From a virus, in IMG/VR virus record IMGVR_UViG_3300047510_000889, positions 1 to 28,544 of that record: a DNA stretch of 28,544 nt, one strand, 5' to 3'. Positions 7,143 to 15,134 of this stretch are shown one piece after another. Made by a program: the position numbers and the translations under genes. The notes beneath the pieces were generated by a model, which made no database searches, was not told where the DNA came from, and was given only the letters and a program-made list of their open reading frames with translations. Position 1 is the stretch's first letter; the number at the start of each line of letters is the position of its first letter.

Positions 7143-9506
7143 TCAATCAAACCTTGACCCGAGGTCAGGTTTTTGTCTCTTCTTAGATTGCATAGCAGCA
7201 TATCTTCCAGAACCCTGTTTGTTTTCAGGTTTAGCATAAACTCCACCTGGTTGATCTACATATCTACGACTTGCTTCTCTTCTTTGAGTTTTATTTCCAC
7301 CACCCTTTCCTCTTAGATGAGGATTTTGTCCTCCAGAGTAAGAAGTTGCAGGATGAGCAACTTGCCCAGAAGAAGTTACAACACCAGTTTTTTGTTTCTG
7401 TCTTTGTGCTCCTGTAGGAGTAAGACCTCTCTTATCCTCTGCTCTTGCTTCGTCAACCATTTCACCTTCTGGAGTGTAATGAGAGTTCTGAACCGAACGA
7501 ATTAGTTTACCAACTCTATCATCACCAGATGCTGCTCTTTCCTTAGCAGCAGCACGACGATCTGCTTTTGCCTGCTTATCAAAATACTTTTTTCTTAAGT
7601 CATCAGCAGCAGGATTATTAGCAGTGCTCTTTGATTTGCCAAGACCAGCAGCCTTAGTCATCGTCATTCCACTACCAGAACTTGCTCTAACTGCAGCACC
7701 TCTTGGATTTGTATCAGAAGAACTGACATTTCCCATTGCTCTACCCTCTTCGATCTCATAAGAGTCCTTCAGAGGAATTCCCTGCTGAACTTGCTTTAGT
7801 TTAGCGGCAAGTTGCATTTTCTGAATAGAAGCAAGTTTTCTATCTGCAGGATCTGGTTTTTGTTGCTGCAACTTTTGCTGTTGCTGCTTTTGCTGCATAT
7901 CCTGAGTTTGATCTTGCTTTTGTGCCATAGAAGATCCAACTGCTTCTTTTACATCTTTACCACTCTTGGTCTTATGGCTCTTATATCCCTTTTTCTTCAT
8001 ATACCAAGCAAGTGCATAAGGATTATCAATTTCATCCTTATGCTTCTTCATTGCCTTTACAGTTCCTTCCATCCCAGGAGGAGCAACCTCTTGAATATTC
8101 TCTTCACTCATAGAACGAGCAACATTTCTTGCTCCTCTTGAAACTGCTGCAGCTCCGTGCTTAACAGCTCTCTTAAGACCACTCTTGAGAGCACTACCAA
8201 GTCTAGAAGCAATCCCAGGTTTCTTTTCTGCCTTTTTAGCGTAACGATATGGTTGTGGTTTTCTGGTTCCTGATGAAGATGAAGTCTCTTCAGAATCTTT
8301 AGCTGCCTCATACCCTTTCTTGACTTCACTACCAACTTTCTTGGCAACAGATACTGCTTTACCTGCTACATATCCCGCTCCATGCGAAACTGCCTTACCA
8401 ACTTTCTTTACAGTATCTTTGATCTTTTGAATTCTATTTTGTCTTCTCAGTTTAGAAGCATTTTTCTTAGAAGTCTTAACAGCAGAATCATAATAAGAAT
8501 CAGATACTTCACAAATCATTTCTAAAGAAGTATCAAGAGACTCGATAAGCATCTCTTCTACATCTTTAACCTCATATCCTTCTTCAATACACTCTAAGAA
8601 AAATTCTTCGACTGCTTGCTCAATAATATCATTTGAAAGGAAGACCAACTCCGCATCACAGATTTCATCAAGAACTCCCTCAAAAGAAAGTTCTTCATCA
8701 ATTTCTACCATTTCAATGAGTTCTCCACCCATCTGATTGATTTTTTCACCGAGGTCTACATTAGGATTAATAGTAATTTTATTTTCTACCTTTTTCTCTT
8801 TGATTTCACCTTTCTTTTGATTTGCAATGTCATCATCAACTACTTCAATAAGGTCACTTCTCCAGTTTGAGAAACCTTCTTTAACATCTTTTTTGTTATA
8901 AGGTTTATCAGCAACTTTCTTGTTTGCAGCATTCTTAGACATTCCAGATGCTTGCATTCTTGCTGACATTACATCAGCAAAATCTTTGTCACCATCACCA
9001 TCTTGATCTAAACCTTTACCTGCTTTTACTCTTGCAGTTTTCTTTCCCTGAACATCATCCTTATCGTCAGGATGATATGAAGTTCTTTCTACTCTCGAAA
9101 TGTTTGGATTTGAACGAAGATCTGCAATTTTCCTTTCGGCAGTTGATTTTCTAAGACTGCGGCGATAAGTATTTCCAGTCTTCTTGTCTGTTACAACAAT
9201 CCATACCCTATCATCTCCACCCGCTTCCTCAGAAACTGGAGTTGATGAAGATGAAGGTGTAGAAGAACCTTCTAATTTTTTCTTAGCAATTAATTTCACT
9301 GCTGCTGGAGCAGGTGATTTTGCCAATTGCTGCAAATACTTCTTAGCAATCTCAGCAGGATTGAGGGATGTATCCGACCCCAATTCTTGACGAACTTTAT
9401 ACTTGACATCTGATGCAAGTTGAGATGCTTTCTTTTCAGCATCAGTGTCACCAGCAGCGTGACCAAGATGAGGTCCGATCTTATCCTCAAGAATTGCTTT
9501 GCTCAT
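7143..9506 (-). CDS. large low-complexity protein, probable capsid-internal (core) protein
   Basis: A 787-aa protein, mostly charged and repetitive. Parts in order: N-terminal helix (about 1-75) starting MSKAILEDK; Ser/Thr-rich linker; a small folded patch DRVWIVVTDKKTGNTYRRSL (99-118); an EF-hand-like loop DQDGDGDKDFAD (167-178); GFSNWRSDLIEVVD (211-224); an acidic helical segment (263-335) with IEEGYEVKDVEEML; a lysine/alanine-rich stretch; a glutamine run; and a very basic tail. Pieces such as GFSNWR and DGDKDFADVM are familiar from cyanophage virion proteins. It has an I-x-E site close to the N-terminus (AILE), like T4 gp21 protease sites. The alternation of acidic and highly basic regions suits a scaffold or DNA-condensing internal protein. 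A CATAAATA late promoter lies 35 bases upstream. Confidence 0.7.
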   Translation of the reverse strand: MSKAILEDKIGPHLGHAAGDTDAEKKASQLASDVKYKVRQELGSDTSLNPAEIAKKYLQQLAKSPAPAAVKLIAKKKLEGSSTPSSSSTPVSEEAGGDDRVWIVVTDKKTGNTYRRSLRKSTAERKIADLRSNPNISRVERTSYHPDDKDDVQGKKTARVKAGKGLDQDGDGDKDFADVMSARMQASGMSKNAANKKVADKPYNKKDVKEGFSNWRSDLIEVVDDDIANQKKGEIKEKKVENKITINPNVDLGEKINQMGGELIEMVEIDEELSFEGVLDEICDAELVFLSNDIIEQAVEEFFLECIEEGYEVKDVEEMLIESLDTSLEMICEVSDSYYDSAVKTSKKNASKLRRQNRIQKIKDTVKKVGKAVSHGAGYVAGKAVSVAKKVGSEVKKGYEAAKDSEETSSSSGTRKPQPYRYAKKAEKKPGIASRLGSALKSGLKRAVKHGAAAVSRGARNVARSMSEENIQEVAPPGMEGTVKAMKKHKDEIDNPYALAWYMKKKGYKSHKTKSGKDVKEAVGSSMAQKQDQTQDMQQKQQQQKLQQQKPDPADRKLASIQKMQLAAKLKQVQQGIPLKDSYEIEEGRAMGNVSSSDTNPRGAAVRASSGSGMTMTKAAGLGKSKSTANNPAADDLRKKYFDKQAKADRRAAAKERAASGDDRVGKLIRSVQNSHYTPEGEMVDEARAEDKRGLTPTGAQRQKQKTGVVTSSGQVAHPATSYSGGQNPHLRGKGGGNKTQRREASRRYVDQPGGVYAKPENKQGSGRYAAMQSKKRQKPDLGSRFD

Positions 9507-9514
9507 TGGAATTT

Positions 9515-10768
9515 TTAATGATTACTTTTCTTCTTGTATCTATTTATGAAATTACGTATTTCTTTCGTTCCAGTCATCTTCATTGTATATTTTCTTAGAG
9601 CATCAGTTCCAACTTCTCTTTGATTTGCAGGAACTCCAGAAACGTTGGTCCACTGCTGTTCTTCAATTTTGTTTAAGTCTTTAATCCAAGATTTAAACAT
9701 AAGATTATCTTCGGTCACACAAATCAGGTAATTAGTTCCTCTGCGAATAATTTTTCCAACTAATCCAGTGTTTATATTTTCTACAATCTCACCTTCACAA
9801 TAAACCTCATTGTTAATATATGACTCACGAAGAGATGCCATATCTTCTTTAGGTGCAATTTCCCAGAGATTAAAACCTTCTTCAACCTTCATTGATTTGC
9901 GGAGAGTCATAAAGAACTTTCTTGCTTCCTTATCATCTAAGGACTTTGGAGTTCCTTTTCTGAATGTTTCAAAGTCCCCTTCTGCTGCTGCCTTGCGAAG
10001 TTTTGATGCGGACATTCCAGTAACATCTTCAGCATCAGGATCTCTTTCTCCCGCAGATACGATATTCAAATTCTTGAAATCATACAGGTCTCCATTATAC
10101 TTGGTTGCAAGTTTTTGGAACTCTGCTTGACGATCTGATCCAACAACAATATTTACACCAGAATATCCATCTTGATGTGCCTTCTTCAGAACATCAAAAA
10201 TTGTTTTTGATCCTTCATCATTTACAATTTTTTCCCCGTGCTTTGGATATAACCTACGCATCATTGAAATCTTAGTATCAGGATCTAATGGATTTTTCTT
10301 AGGATCATTAGATCTTGAAGGATAAATGCGATACTCACCCTTATCTGCAATATTAGCAACAGTATCTAAAAGTTTTTCGTGTCCAGTTGTTGGAGGATTA
10401 AAACGACCAAAAGCAATGGTGAGGGTTCCCTTGTCTTCCTGCTGCCCCTCTTCTGGGGGTGCTTCCTGCTGCCCCTGGGGTTGCTCCTGTGGTGGTGCTC
10501 CCTGCTGTGCCTGTTGAGAGGATGGTGCCTGGGTCTGGGTGGCAACTGGCTGCTGGTTTGCGGCAGTCCTCCTCTGGGGAGGGTCCTGCTGCCCTGGCAC
10601 CTGGTTCTGATTATAGAACTTCAATTTACCACCTTCTGTCTTGGCAGTAAATTCACCATTTTTATCATACCATCCGCCGTGGCCATCTCCAGTCAGACCA
10701 AGACGCCGCGCTTGCATTACTGCCTGCGACTCTCTTGCCTCAGATAAAAATCGTGAAAAACTCTTCAT
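9515..10768 (-). CDS. nucleotidyltransferase-domain protein with capsid-targeting-like N-terminus
   Basis: A 417-aa multidomain protein. Residues 1-12 (MKSFSRFLSEAR) resemble the T4 capsid-targeting peptide MKTYQEFIAEA of internal proteins, including an LSE/A site matching the L-x-E rule of the T4 prohead protease. Residues 24-54 form a small GDGHGGWYD-GEF-AKTE-GKLKFYN module. Residues 57-113 are a Pro/Gln linker. Residues 115-290 are a cytidylyltransferase/NadM-type domain: GRFNPPTTGH (121-130) is the nucleotide-binding HxGH-like motif and GMSASKLR (251-258) the second motif. The C-terminal region has an SH3/KOW-like stretch (TGLVGKIIRRGTNYLI). The fold transfers nucleotidyl groups, for example in NAD synthesis; the substrate is unknown. 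A late promoter at 10789 lies 21 bases upstream. Confidence 0.8.
   Translation of the reverse strand: MKSFSRFLSEARESQAVMQARRLGLTGDGHGGWYDKNGEFTAKTEGGKLKFYNQNQVPGQQDPPQRRTAANQQPVATQTQAPSSQQAQQGAPPQEQPQGQQEAPPEEGQQEDKGTLTIAFGRFNPPTTGHEKLLDTVANIADKGEYRIYPSRSNDPKKNPLDPDTKISMMRRLYPKHGEKIVNDEGSKTIFDVLKKAHQDGYSGVNIVVGSDRQAEFQKLATKYNGDLYDFKNLNIVSAGERDPDAEDVTGMSASKLRKAAAEGDFETFRKGTPKSLDDKEARKFFMTLRKSMKVEEGFNLWEIAPKEDMASLRESYINNEVYCEGEIVENINTGLVGKIIRRGTNYLICVTEDNLMFKSWIKDLNKIEEQQWTNVSGVPANQREVGTDALRKYTMKMTGTKEIRNFINRYKKKSNH
9541..9548 (-). promoter_or_regulatory. late-promoter core CATAAATA for the 787-aa gene
   Basis: Seven of eight bases match the T4 late core. It lies inside the last codons of the nucleotidyltransferase gene, 35 bases before the ATG at 9506, a spacing like that of the other late promoters here. 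Confidence 0.5.
10430..10600 (-). repeat. GC-rich degenerate repeat encoding a Gln/Pro linker
   Basis: This block is strikingly GC-rich in an AT-rich genome and has recurring CAGGGGCAGCAGG-like units, for example at about 10438, 10465, 10500 and 10585. It encodes residues 57-113 of the nucleotidyltransferase protein as QGQQ, EGQQ and PPQ-type repeats. Confidence 0.65.
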
Positions 10769-10788
10769 ATTGATCGTTTATATACTTA

Positions 10789-10796
10789 TATTTATT
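10789..10796 (-). promoter_or_regulatory. late-promoter core AATAAATA for the nucleotidyltransferase gene
   Basis: Seven of eight bases match the T4 late core, 21 bases before the ATG at 10768 and in the short gap after the 559-aa gene. Confidence 0.5.
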
Positions 10797-10803
10797 AATT
10801 AAT

Positions 10804-12483
10804 TTAACCCCAACGTTCTTCGCCAAATTTTTTCTTCTTAGACAATTTTTTATAAAGTTGTGAAAAATTATTTGGTCTAGTACTCATAAAAATTTGAAAT
10901 TGAGGTTCGGATGTCATTGCACCTTTATATCTAACCTCAAGATCTACGATATGAACATCTTCTATTTTCATAATATAAAATAATTTAGCAGCAGTAGATC
11001 CAGGCTCAAATGCTTGTTTTTTATCCGATGGTTTTTCTAAAACATATTTCTTAGAACTTTTTGGTTTGCTTCCAAACATTTCTGTAAAAATTTCTGTAGT
11101 AAGTCTACCTTCTTTTTCCAAAGGTGCTTTTACTTGCAACAATTTACCAGATTTATAATCCCCCTCACCAGTAATTAAACTGAAATGAAAATTGGTTCCC
11201 TTTAAATATGAAGTTAAATCAATCTTAAAAATAGTATCTAAAAATTCTTTGAAGAATTTTTCATTATTATCGAATTTTTCTAAAAAAACTCTATCTATTT
11301 CTTTAAAATAAATATTTGGATTTTTAGAATATTCACCATATCCACGCAACATATCACCCTTTTCTTTATCACTAAAAAGTTCTGTGGCAACTTTCAATAT
11401 AGTTTTTATAGGAGTATTATCATCAATTTTAATATTATTTTTATAAACATCACCTCTTAACTTTATTTGAATTGCCTTGGTAAAAAATTTTTTCTTTGCT
11501 ACTTGAATTTTATTTTCTTCTGCAGGTGGTATGCTTTTAGAAATAAATCCAGTTTTACCTAACAATGGCTTATTTAAAAGTGTTGGCTCAACTTCATTAA
11601 TGCCGCGCTTTTTAAGAGACAATCCCCAATAATGAGTTGTACCTTTTAAATCAAACTTAACAATAATATCAGAAGAATTATAATTTTTCATTGTCTCTGG
11701 GCCAACATTAAATCTTTTAATTTCTTGAGCCCATTTAGTTCCCGTTTGCCATACAGTTTGCACCTTTGCATTTCTTCCAATTTGATTTATTACATAATTG
11801 GAAATTGATATTGCTTTAGCGAGATTGACTAAATCAGGTTCATTTTTTTCTTTATCACAATAAAACCCATCAAGACCAGCAGAACCCTCAACTTTAGATG
11901 CAGTTGATGCTAATTTATCAACAACTTCTTTTAAATATGCTTGCCTTGCTTCATCTTTCATACCATTAACTTTTGCAAGACTTATTCTTTCTTGATTTAA
12001 AATTAAACACGCAGTCATCAATTCATGCGGATCTGTTCTTTTACCTGCAGCTCCATTTGATAATCCTTTTCCTTGCCACCAAAAAGAAAATGTTGCATTC
12101 TTTTTTCCCTGTGGAACTAATGCAAACTCTACAGTTTGGGATCCACTACCAGTTTTTACGCCTATATCAATTTTAATTTCATACATCATACCTCCAGGAA
12201 GATATGGAGTAATAGCATCTCTCAACAAATTTTTATTCTCTTCAACCCATTCCTTTGTTGCATTAGCGAGATGATTTCTTTCTTGCTTCGATTTAATTCT
12301 TGGAATAAATTTAATTCTACTATTAGACTGTTTCACAACCATCGTAGAATTTGTATAGTCAAAAGGATCTACCTGTCGGTCTTCGCCACCACTAGAAGAA
12401 TATTTTTCATAAAACTTTTTAAGATCTAATTTCCCTTGAAAAATATTTTTTAATTCTTTTTGAACTTCATCAGCAATAGCCAT
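10804..12483 (-). CDS. uncharacterised late protein (559 aa), possible PD-(D/E)XK nuclease fold
   Basis: I do not recognise a named family. The protein is soluble, lysine-rich and of mixed alpha/beta character. Residues 270-277 (SSDIIVKF) followed about ten residues later by GLSLKKRG (287-294) match the D...(E/S)xK strand pair of PD-(D/E)XK nucleases, in which SLK replaces ExK in some phage proteins. An upstream segment, TDPHELMTACLILNQ (150-164), could supply another acidic residue. A GSGSQTVEFALVPQGK strand region lies at 112-127. The gene is a single transcription unit: TCTAAATA 24 bases upstream after a strong terminator, then a separate promoter for the next gene. Late timing points to virion, packaging or host-genome-related work; nuclease activity is only an inference. 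Confidence 0.6.
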   Translation of the reverse strand: MAIADEVQKELKNIFQGKLDLKKFYEKYSSSGGEDRQVDPFDYTNSTMVVKQSNSRIKFIPRIKSKQERNHLANATKEWVEENKNLLRDAITPYLPGGMMYEIKIDIGVKTGSGSQTVEFALVPQGKKNATFSFWWQGKGLSNGAAGKRTDPHELMTACLILNQERISLAKVNGMKDEARQAYLKEVVDKLASTASKVEGSAGLDGFYCDKEKNEPDLVNLAKAISISNYVINQIGRNAKVQTVWQTGTKWAQEIKRFNVGPETMKNYNSSDIIVKFDLKGTTHYWGLSLKKRGINEVEPTLLNKPLLGKTGFISKSIPPAEENKIQVAKKKFFTKAIQIKLRGDVYKNNIKIDDNTPIKTILKVATELFSDKEKGDMLRGYGEYSKNPNIYFKEIDRVFLEKFDNNEKFFKEFLDTIFKIDLTSYLKGTNFHFSLITGEGDYKSGKLLQVKAPLEKEGRLTTEIFTEMFGSKPKSSKKYVLEKPSDKKQAFEPGSTAAKLFYIMKIEDVHIVDLEVRYKGAMTSEPQFQIFMSTRPNNFSQLYKKLSKKKKFGEERWG

Positions 12484-12506
12484 AAAAACTCAAAATACTT
12501 TTTTAC

Positions 12507-12514
12507 TATTTAGA
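12507..12514 (-). promoter_or_regulatory. late-promoter-like TCTAAATA for the 559-aa gene
   Basis: One mismatch to TATAAATA, 24 bases before the ATG at 12483 and a few bases beyond the terminator hairpin. Confidence 0.5.
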
Positions 12515-12518
12515 AAGC

Positions 12519-12548
12519 AAAAACCCACCCAACAAAGTTGGGTGGGTT
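12519..12548 (-). terminator. strong rho-independent terminator after the 220-aa gene
   Basis: A perfect 12-bp stem (AACCCACCCAAC at 12522-12533 with GTTGGGTGGGTT at 12537-12548) closed by a 3-base loop and followed on the minus strand by a short T-tract. It is the most stable hairpin in the window. Confidence 0.9.
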
Positions 12549-12571
12549 GGAGCAACCTTCCGCGTTATTTA

Positions 12572-13234
12572 TCAGCGAACGTTCTTAGCATACCACTTCT
12601 CAAAGTCCTCTCTACGCTTATCACCTCTTGGGGGCATAGGAGTTCTTTCTCCACGAACAGGAGCAGACTTTTTCTTTTGGTCTGCTTCATACTTCTCAGG
12701 ATTGTTGCGAGCCTCTTGTGCTTCACCGAGGACAATCTCAATTGCTTCCTCATCAATAATATTTGCCATCATCCACTCTGCTTCTTCCAGAGTTTCTGCG
12801 TATCCTTCTACTTGAAGGAACTCAAGAACAATATCAAAAATATCAAAAGACTCATCGCCCATATTGAGTTGCTTTCTCTCATTGGGAGTCAGAGCACCTC
12901 TCTGAGCACCTCTTGCTGCCTGCTTCGCTTTTACCTTAGGATCATCAGACTTGTGCTGTCCAACGTGAAGACCAGGATTTGAAGATGCGGTCTTACGGAA
13001 ATCACCTCTTTGCTTTCTGGCATAATCAGTTCTCTGTTTTGCCTTCTTAGCATCACCATAGGTTGGTCTATTCTCTAGTGAAGTTGCTCTATCTGCTGCC
13101 TCACCACCACCTGCTCTTTTACGAAGTTCAGTCTCATCATGACCACGCTTTGCCATCGCAGTTGCTTCATCAACTTCTTGAGGAGTATAAACCTGCTGAT
13201 ATGCTTCTGCAAGATTTCTATAAATGTTTGCCAT
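12572..13234 (-). CDS. probable capsid-internal or core protein (220 aa)
   Basis: The N-terminus MANIYRNLAEAYQQVYTPQE resembles the start of cyanophage head-associated proteins and contains NLAE/A, an L-x-E site of the kind cut by T4-type prohead protease. Residues 27-125 are very basic and low in complexity. An acidic helical hairpin follows (SFDIFDIVLEFLQVEGYAET and EEAEWMMANIIDEEA, about 129-164), and the tail is again basic. The GYAETLEEAE element resembles the GYEVKDVEE element of the 787-aa protein, so the two probably share a module. A perfect late promoter lies 21 bases upstream and a strong terminator follows, making it a single late transcript. Its exact head function is unknown. 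Confidence 0.7.
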   Translation of the reverse strand: MANIYRNLAEAYQQVYTPQEVDEATAMAKRGHDETELRKRAGGGEAADRATSLENRPTYGDAKKAKQRTDYARKQRGDFRKTASSNPGLHVGQHKSDDPKVKAKQAARGAQRGALTPNERKQLNMGDESFDIFDIVLEFLQVEGYAETLEEAEWMMANIIDEEAIEIVLGEAQEARNNPEKYEADQKKKSAPVRGERTPMPPRGDKRREDFEKWYAKNVR

Positions 13235-13254
13235 CTTTACAAATACTTTTTAGT

Positions 13255-13262
13255 TATTTATA
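13255..13262 (-). promoter_or_regulatory. T4-type late promoter TATAAATA for the 220-aa gene
   Basis: A perfect core 21 bases before the ATG at 13234. Its first base is the end of the T-tract of the mazG terminator, so the early operon ends exactly where the late region begins. Confidence 0.8.
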
Positions 13263-13286
13263 AAAAAAACCTCCCAGAGGAGGTTT
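13262..13286 (-). terminator. rho-independent terminator after mazG
   Basis: An 8-bp stem (AAACCTCC at 13267-13274 with GGAGGTTT at 13279-13286), a 4-base loop, then an uninterrupted T-run on the minus strand. It ends the gp43-uvsX-gp41-mazG operon. Confidence 0.88.
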
Positions 13287-13299
13287 AAGACGACTTAGA

Positions 13300-13719
13300 T
13301 CACAAATCACCTTCTACACGGTTTTCGGAACGATAAACATCAAATGCACCATCAGGATAACGAGCACTCAGTTTCTCATAGTTCATCTGCAGAACTTCAT
13401 CAAAAGTAGTATCAAGTGCCATACACGCTTGAGCAAGATACCAAAAAATGTCTCCAAGTTCTCGCTTTAAATGAAACTCAGTCTCTTGACTATATGGTTT
13501 GCCTTGTAGAAAAACCTTCTTAACAACCTCAGTAAATTCACCTGCCTCTGCACTGATACCAAACGCAGCAGTCAAAAGACGGGGAGTATCTACGTCATTT
13601 TCAAGTTCAAGTTCAGTCATACGAGCAACTAATTGGTTAAAATCAGAACTTGCAGGACTTGTAGTTTGGCGAACAAAGTTAATATACTTTTCAGTGTCAA
13701 TCACTTTAGTTTCAGTCAT
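13300..13719 (-). CDS. mazG: MazG-type nucleotide pyrophosphohydrolase
   Basis: All-alpha NTP pyrophosphohydrolase of the MazG family, 139 aa. The metal-binding pattern is present: SAEAGEFTEVVKK supplies an E-x-x-E-type helix and RELGDIFWYLAQACMALD supplies the E-x-x-D helix. MazG enzymes split (d)NTPs to the monophosphate and pyrophosphate. The cyanophage version was first proposed to lower host (p)ppGpp, while later biochemistry pointed to deoxynucleotides such as dGTP and dCTP. I start it at the ATG at 13719 (MTETKVIDTEKY); the frame stays open upstream to a TTG, but that extension looks non-coding. It is the last gene of the polymerase operon, directly before a terminator. Confidence 0.9.
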   Translation of the reverse strand: MTETKVIDTEKYINFVRQTTSPASSDFNQLVARMTELELENDVDTPRLLTAAFGISAEAGEFTEVVKKVFLQGKPYSQETEFHLKRELGDIFWYLAQACMALDTTFDEVLQMNYEKLSARYPDGAFDVYRSENRVEGDL

Positions 13720-13757
13720 AGGTAATTTATTAAGTAAAAAGTCAGTTTTTAAGCTAA

Positions 13758-15134
13758 TCAAAATTTGAATCCTTCAAATGATTTTTTAGGTTTCTTTTCT
13801 TCATAATCATACTCTTCTTCTTTACCAGAGTCAAGTATGTCTTGTTGTGCCGATTGTTCCACATCATACAATCTCATTTTGGCACGATCAATACCAACAA
13901 CAAATCTCTTGTAAATTGTTGGGTCATTGTATCGGTTCTTAAGTTGCTTCACAAGAATTTGCCCCAACTCTTCTAACTCTTCAGTGCTAATCAAAGCAAA
14001 CATAAGGTCAGCAGTAGCAGGAAGACCAAATGACTCAGAAGTATCAGTCAACTCAACATCACTATTGCCATAACCTGAACGAGTGGTTTGAGTAGCAGAA
14101 ACAATAGGAACATTGAACTCTACAGCAAGACCACGAAGTTCTTCTGCGATTGCTTTAATATAAGAATATGAGTTAATGTTGCTGTTTCCCTTATAACGCG
14201 AAGAGGCACAGATATTAAGGTAATCAATGAAGATAATATCTGGTTTGAATGATTTCTTAAGAGAGAGTTCATTCAAAAGAGATTTGAAATGCCCACTATG
14301 TGCAGAAGCAGTTGGATACTCTTTGATAATCAGAGTTCCTTGTGTTTTCTTGGCAAGGTTTGTAACCTTGCTTTCAAACATTTGCTTAGGCAAATCAATG
14401 ATAGATTGAATAGGAACGTTCAGGAGGTTTGCGTCAATTCTCTCAGCAATTCGTTCTTCTGCCATTTCCATTGTAATGTAGAGAACGTTCCTCCCCTGGA
14501 GCAAGACGGAGCTAGCCACATGGCACATGAATAGAGACTTCCCGACGCCCGTACCAGCAAGAGCGATATTAAGAGTTTTGTTAGGGATCCCACCTTTTGT
14601 GATTTTATTAAAATATTCAAGATCAAATTCAATTTTATCCTCCTTTCTATGATATGCTTCGTATCTTTGTTCATAATCTTGTAAATAATCGTGCCCAACG
14701 TGATTATCAAAACTTACAGCAAGAGCGTCAGAAAGAATAGAAGGAATACTATCTGGAGTTTTCTTTTCACTCTTACCGTCCGCAATATGAATTGACTCCA
14801 TAAGTGCCAAATAAATGGCACGATCACGACACCACTTTTCAGTAGTAGAAACTACCCAATTAAACTCAGCAGGAATATCATCCAAACACCCAATCAAATG
14901 GATAATTTCTTTAAAGGTAGTGTCATTGATATCTGTTCTTTTTTCAACTTCAATACAAAGAACTTCTTTCGTTGCCAACTGATTGTATTTGTTGACGAAT
15001 GATAGTATTTCCTCAAAAACTATTTTTTGATTTTGATCTTCAAAATATTCTGATTTTAAAAACGGTATAACTTTGCGTAAATATTGTTCATTATATAAAA
15101 GGTTTCTAAGAATTAGAAACTCAATTTTTTCCAT
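13758..15134 (-). CDS. 41: replicative DNA helicase, T4 gp41-like
   Basis: Hexameric 5'-3' helicase that unwinds the fork and works with the gp61 primase. The 458-aa protein has an N-terminal helical domain (1-140) and a RecA-like DnaB-type motor: Walker A AGTGVGKS (193-200), an arginine-rich segment MEMAEERIAERIDANLL, Walker B IIFIDYLNIC, and VSATQTTRSG as the DnaB H3/H4 region. Its start overlaps uvsX by 14 bases, so the two are co-translated. The C-terminus is a lysine-rich stretch ending SFEGFKF, which looks like a short docking peptide. Length is close to T4 gp41 (475 aa). Confidence 0.95.
   Translation of the reverse strand: MEKIEFLILRNLLYNEQYLRKVIPFLKSEYFEDQNQKIVFEEILSFVNKYNQLATKEVLCIEVEKRTDINDTTFKEIIHLIGCLDDIPAEFNWVVSTTEKWCRDRAIYLALMESIHIADGKSEKKTPDSIPSILSDALAVSFDNHVGHDYLQDYEQRYEAYHRKEDKIEFDLEYFNKITKGGIPNKTLNIALAGTGVGKSLFMCHVASSVLLQGRNVLYITMEMAEERIAERIDANLLNVPIQSIIDLPKQMFESKVTNLAKKTQGTLIIKEYPTASAHSGHFKSLLNELSLKKSFKPDIIFIDYLNICASSRYKGNSNINSYSYIKAIAEELRGLAVEFNVPIVSATQTTRSGYGNSDVELTDTSESFGLPATADLMFALISTEELEELGQILVKQLKNRYNDPTIYKRFVVGIDRAKMRLYDVEQSAQQDILDSGKEEEYDYEEKKPKKSFEGFKF

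Noticed and set aside
7850-7920. CAA/CAG run encoding polyglutamine in the 787-aa protein, considered as a microsatellite
   Set aside because: The codons are mixed and interrupted by other residues; it reads as ordinary low-complexity coding sequence.
12566-12573. GATAAATA at the stop codon of the 220-aa gene
   Set aside because: The strong terminator at 12519-12548 lies between it and the next gene, which has a better-placed TCTAAATA. A similar GATAAATA at 5156-5163 is inside coding sequence.
13720-13761. TTG-initiated extension of mazG
   Set aside because: The extension has no family similarity and no ribosome site; the ATG at 13719 gives the usual MazG length.
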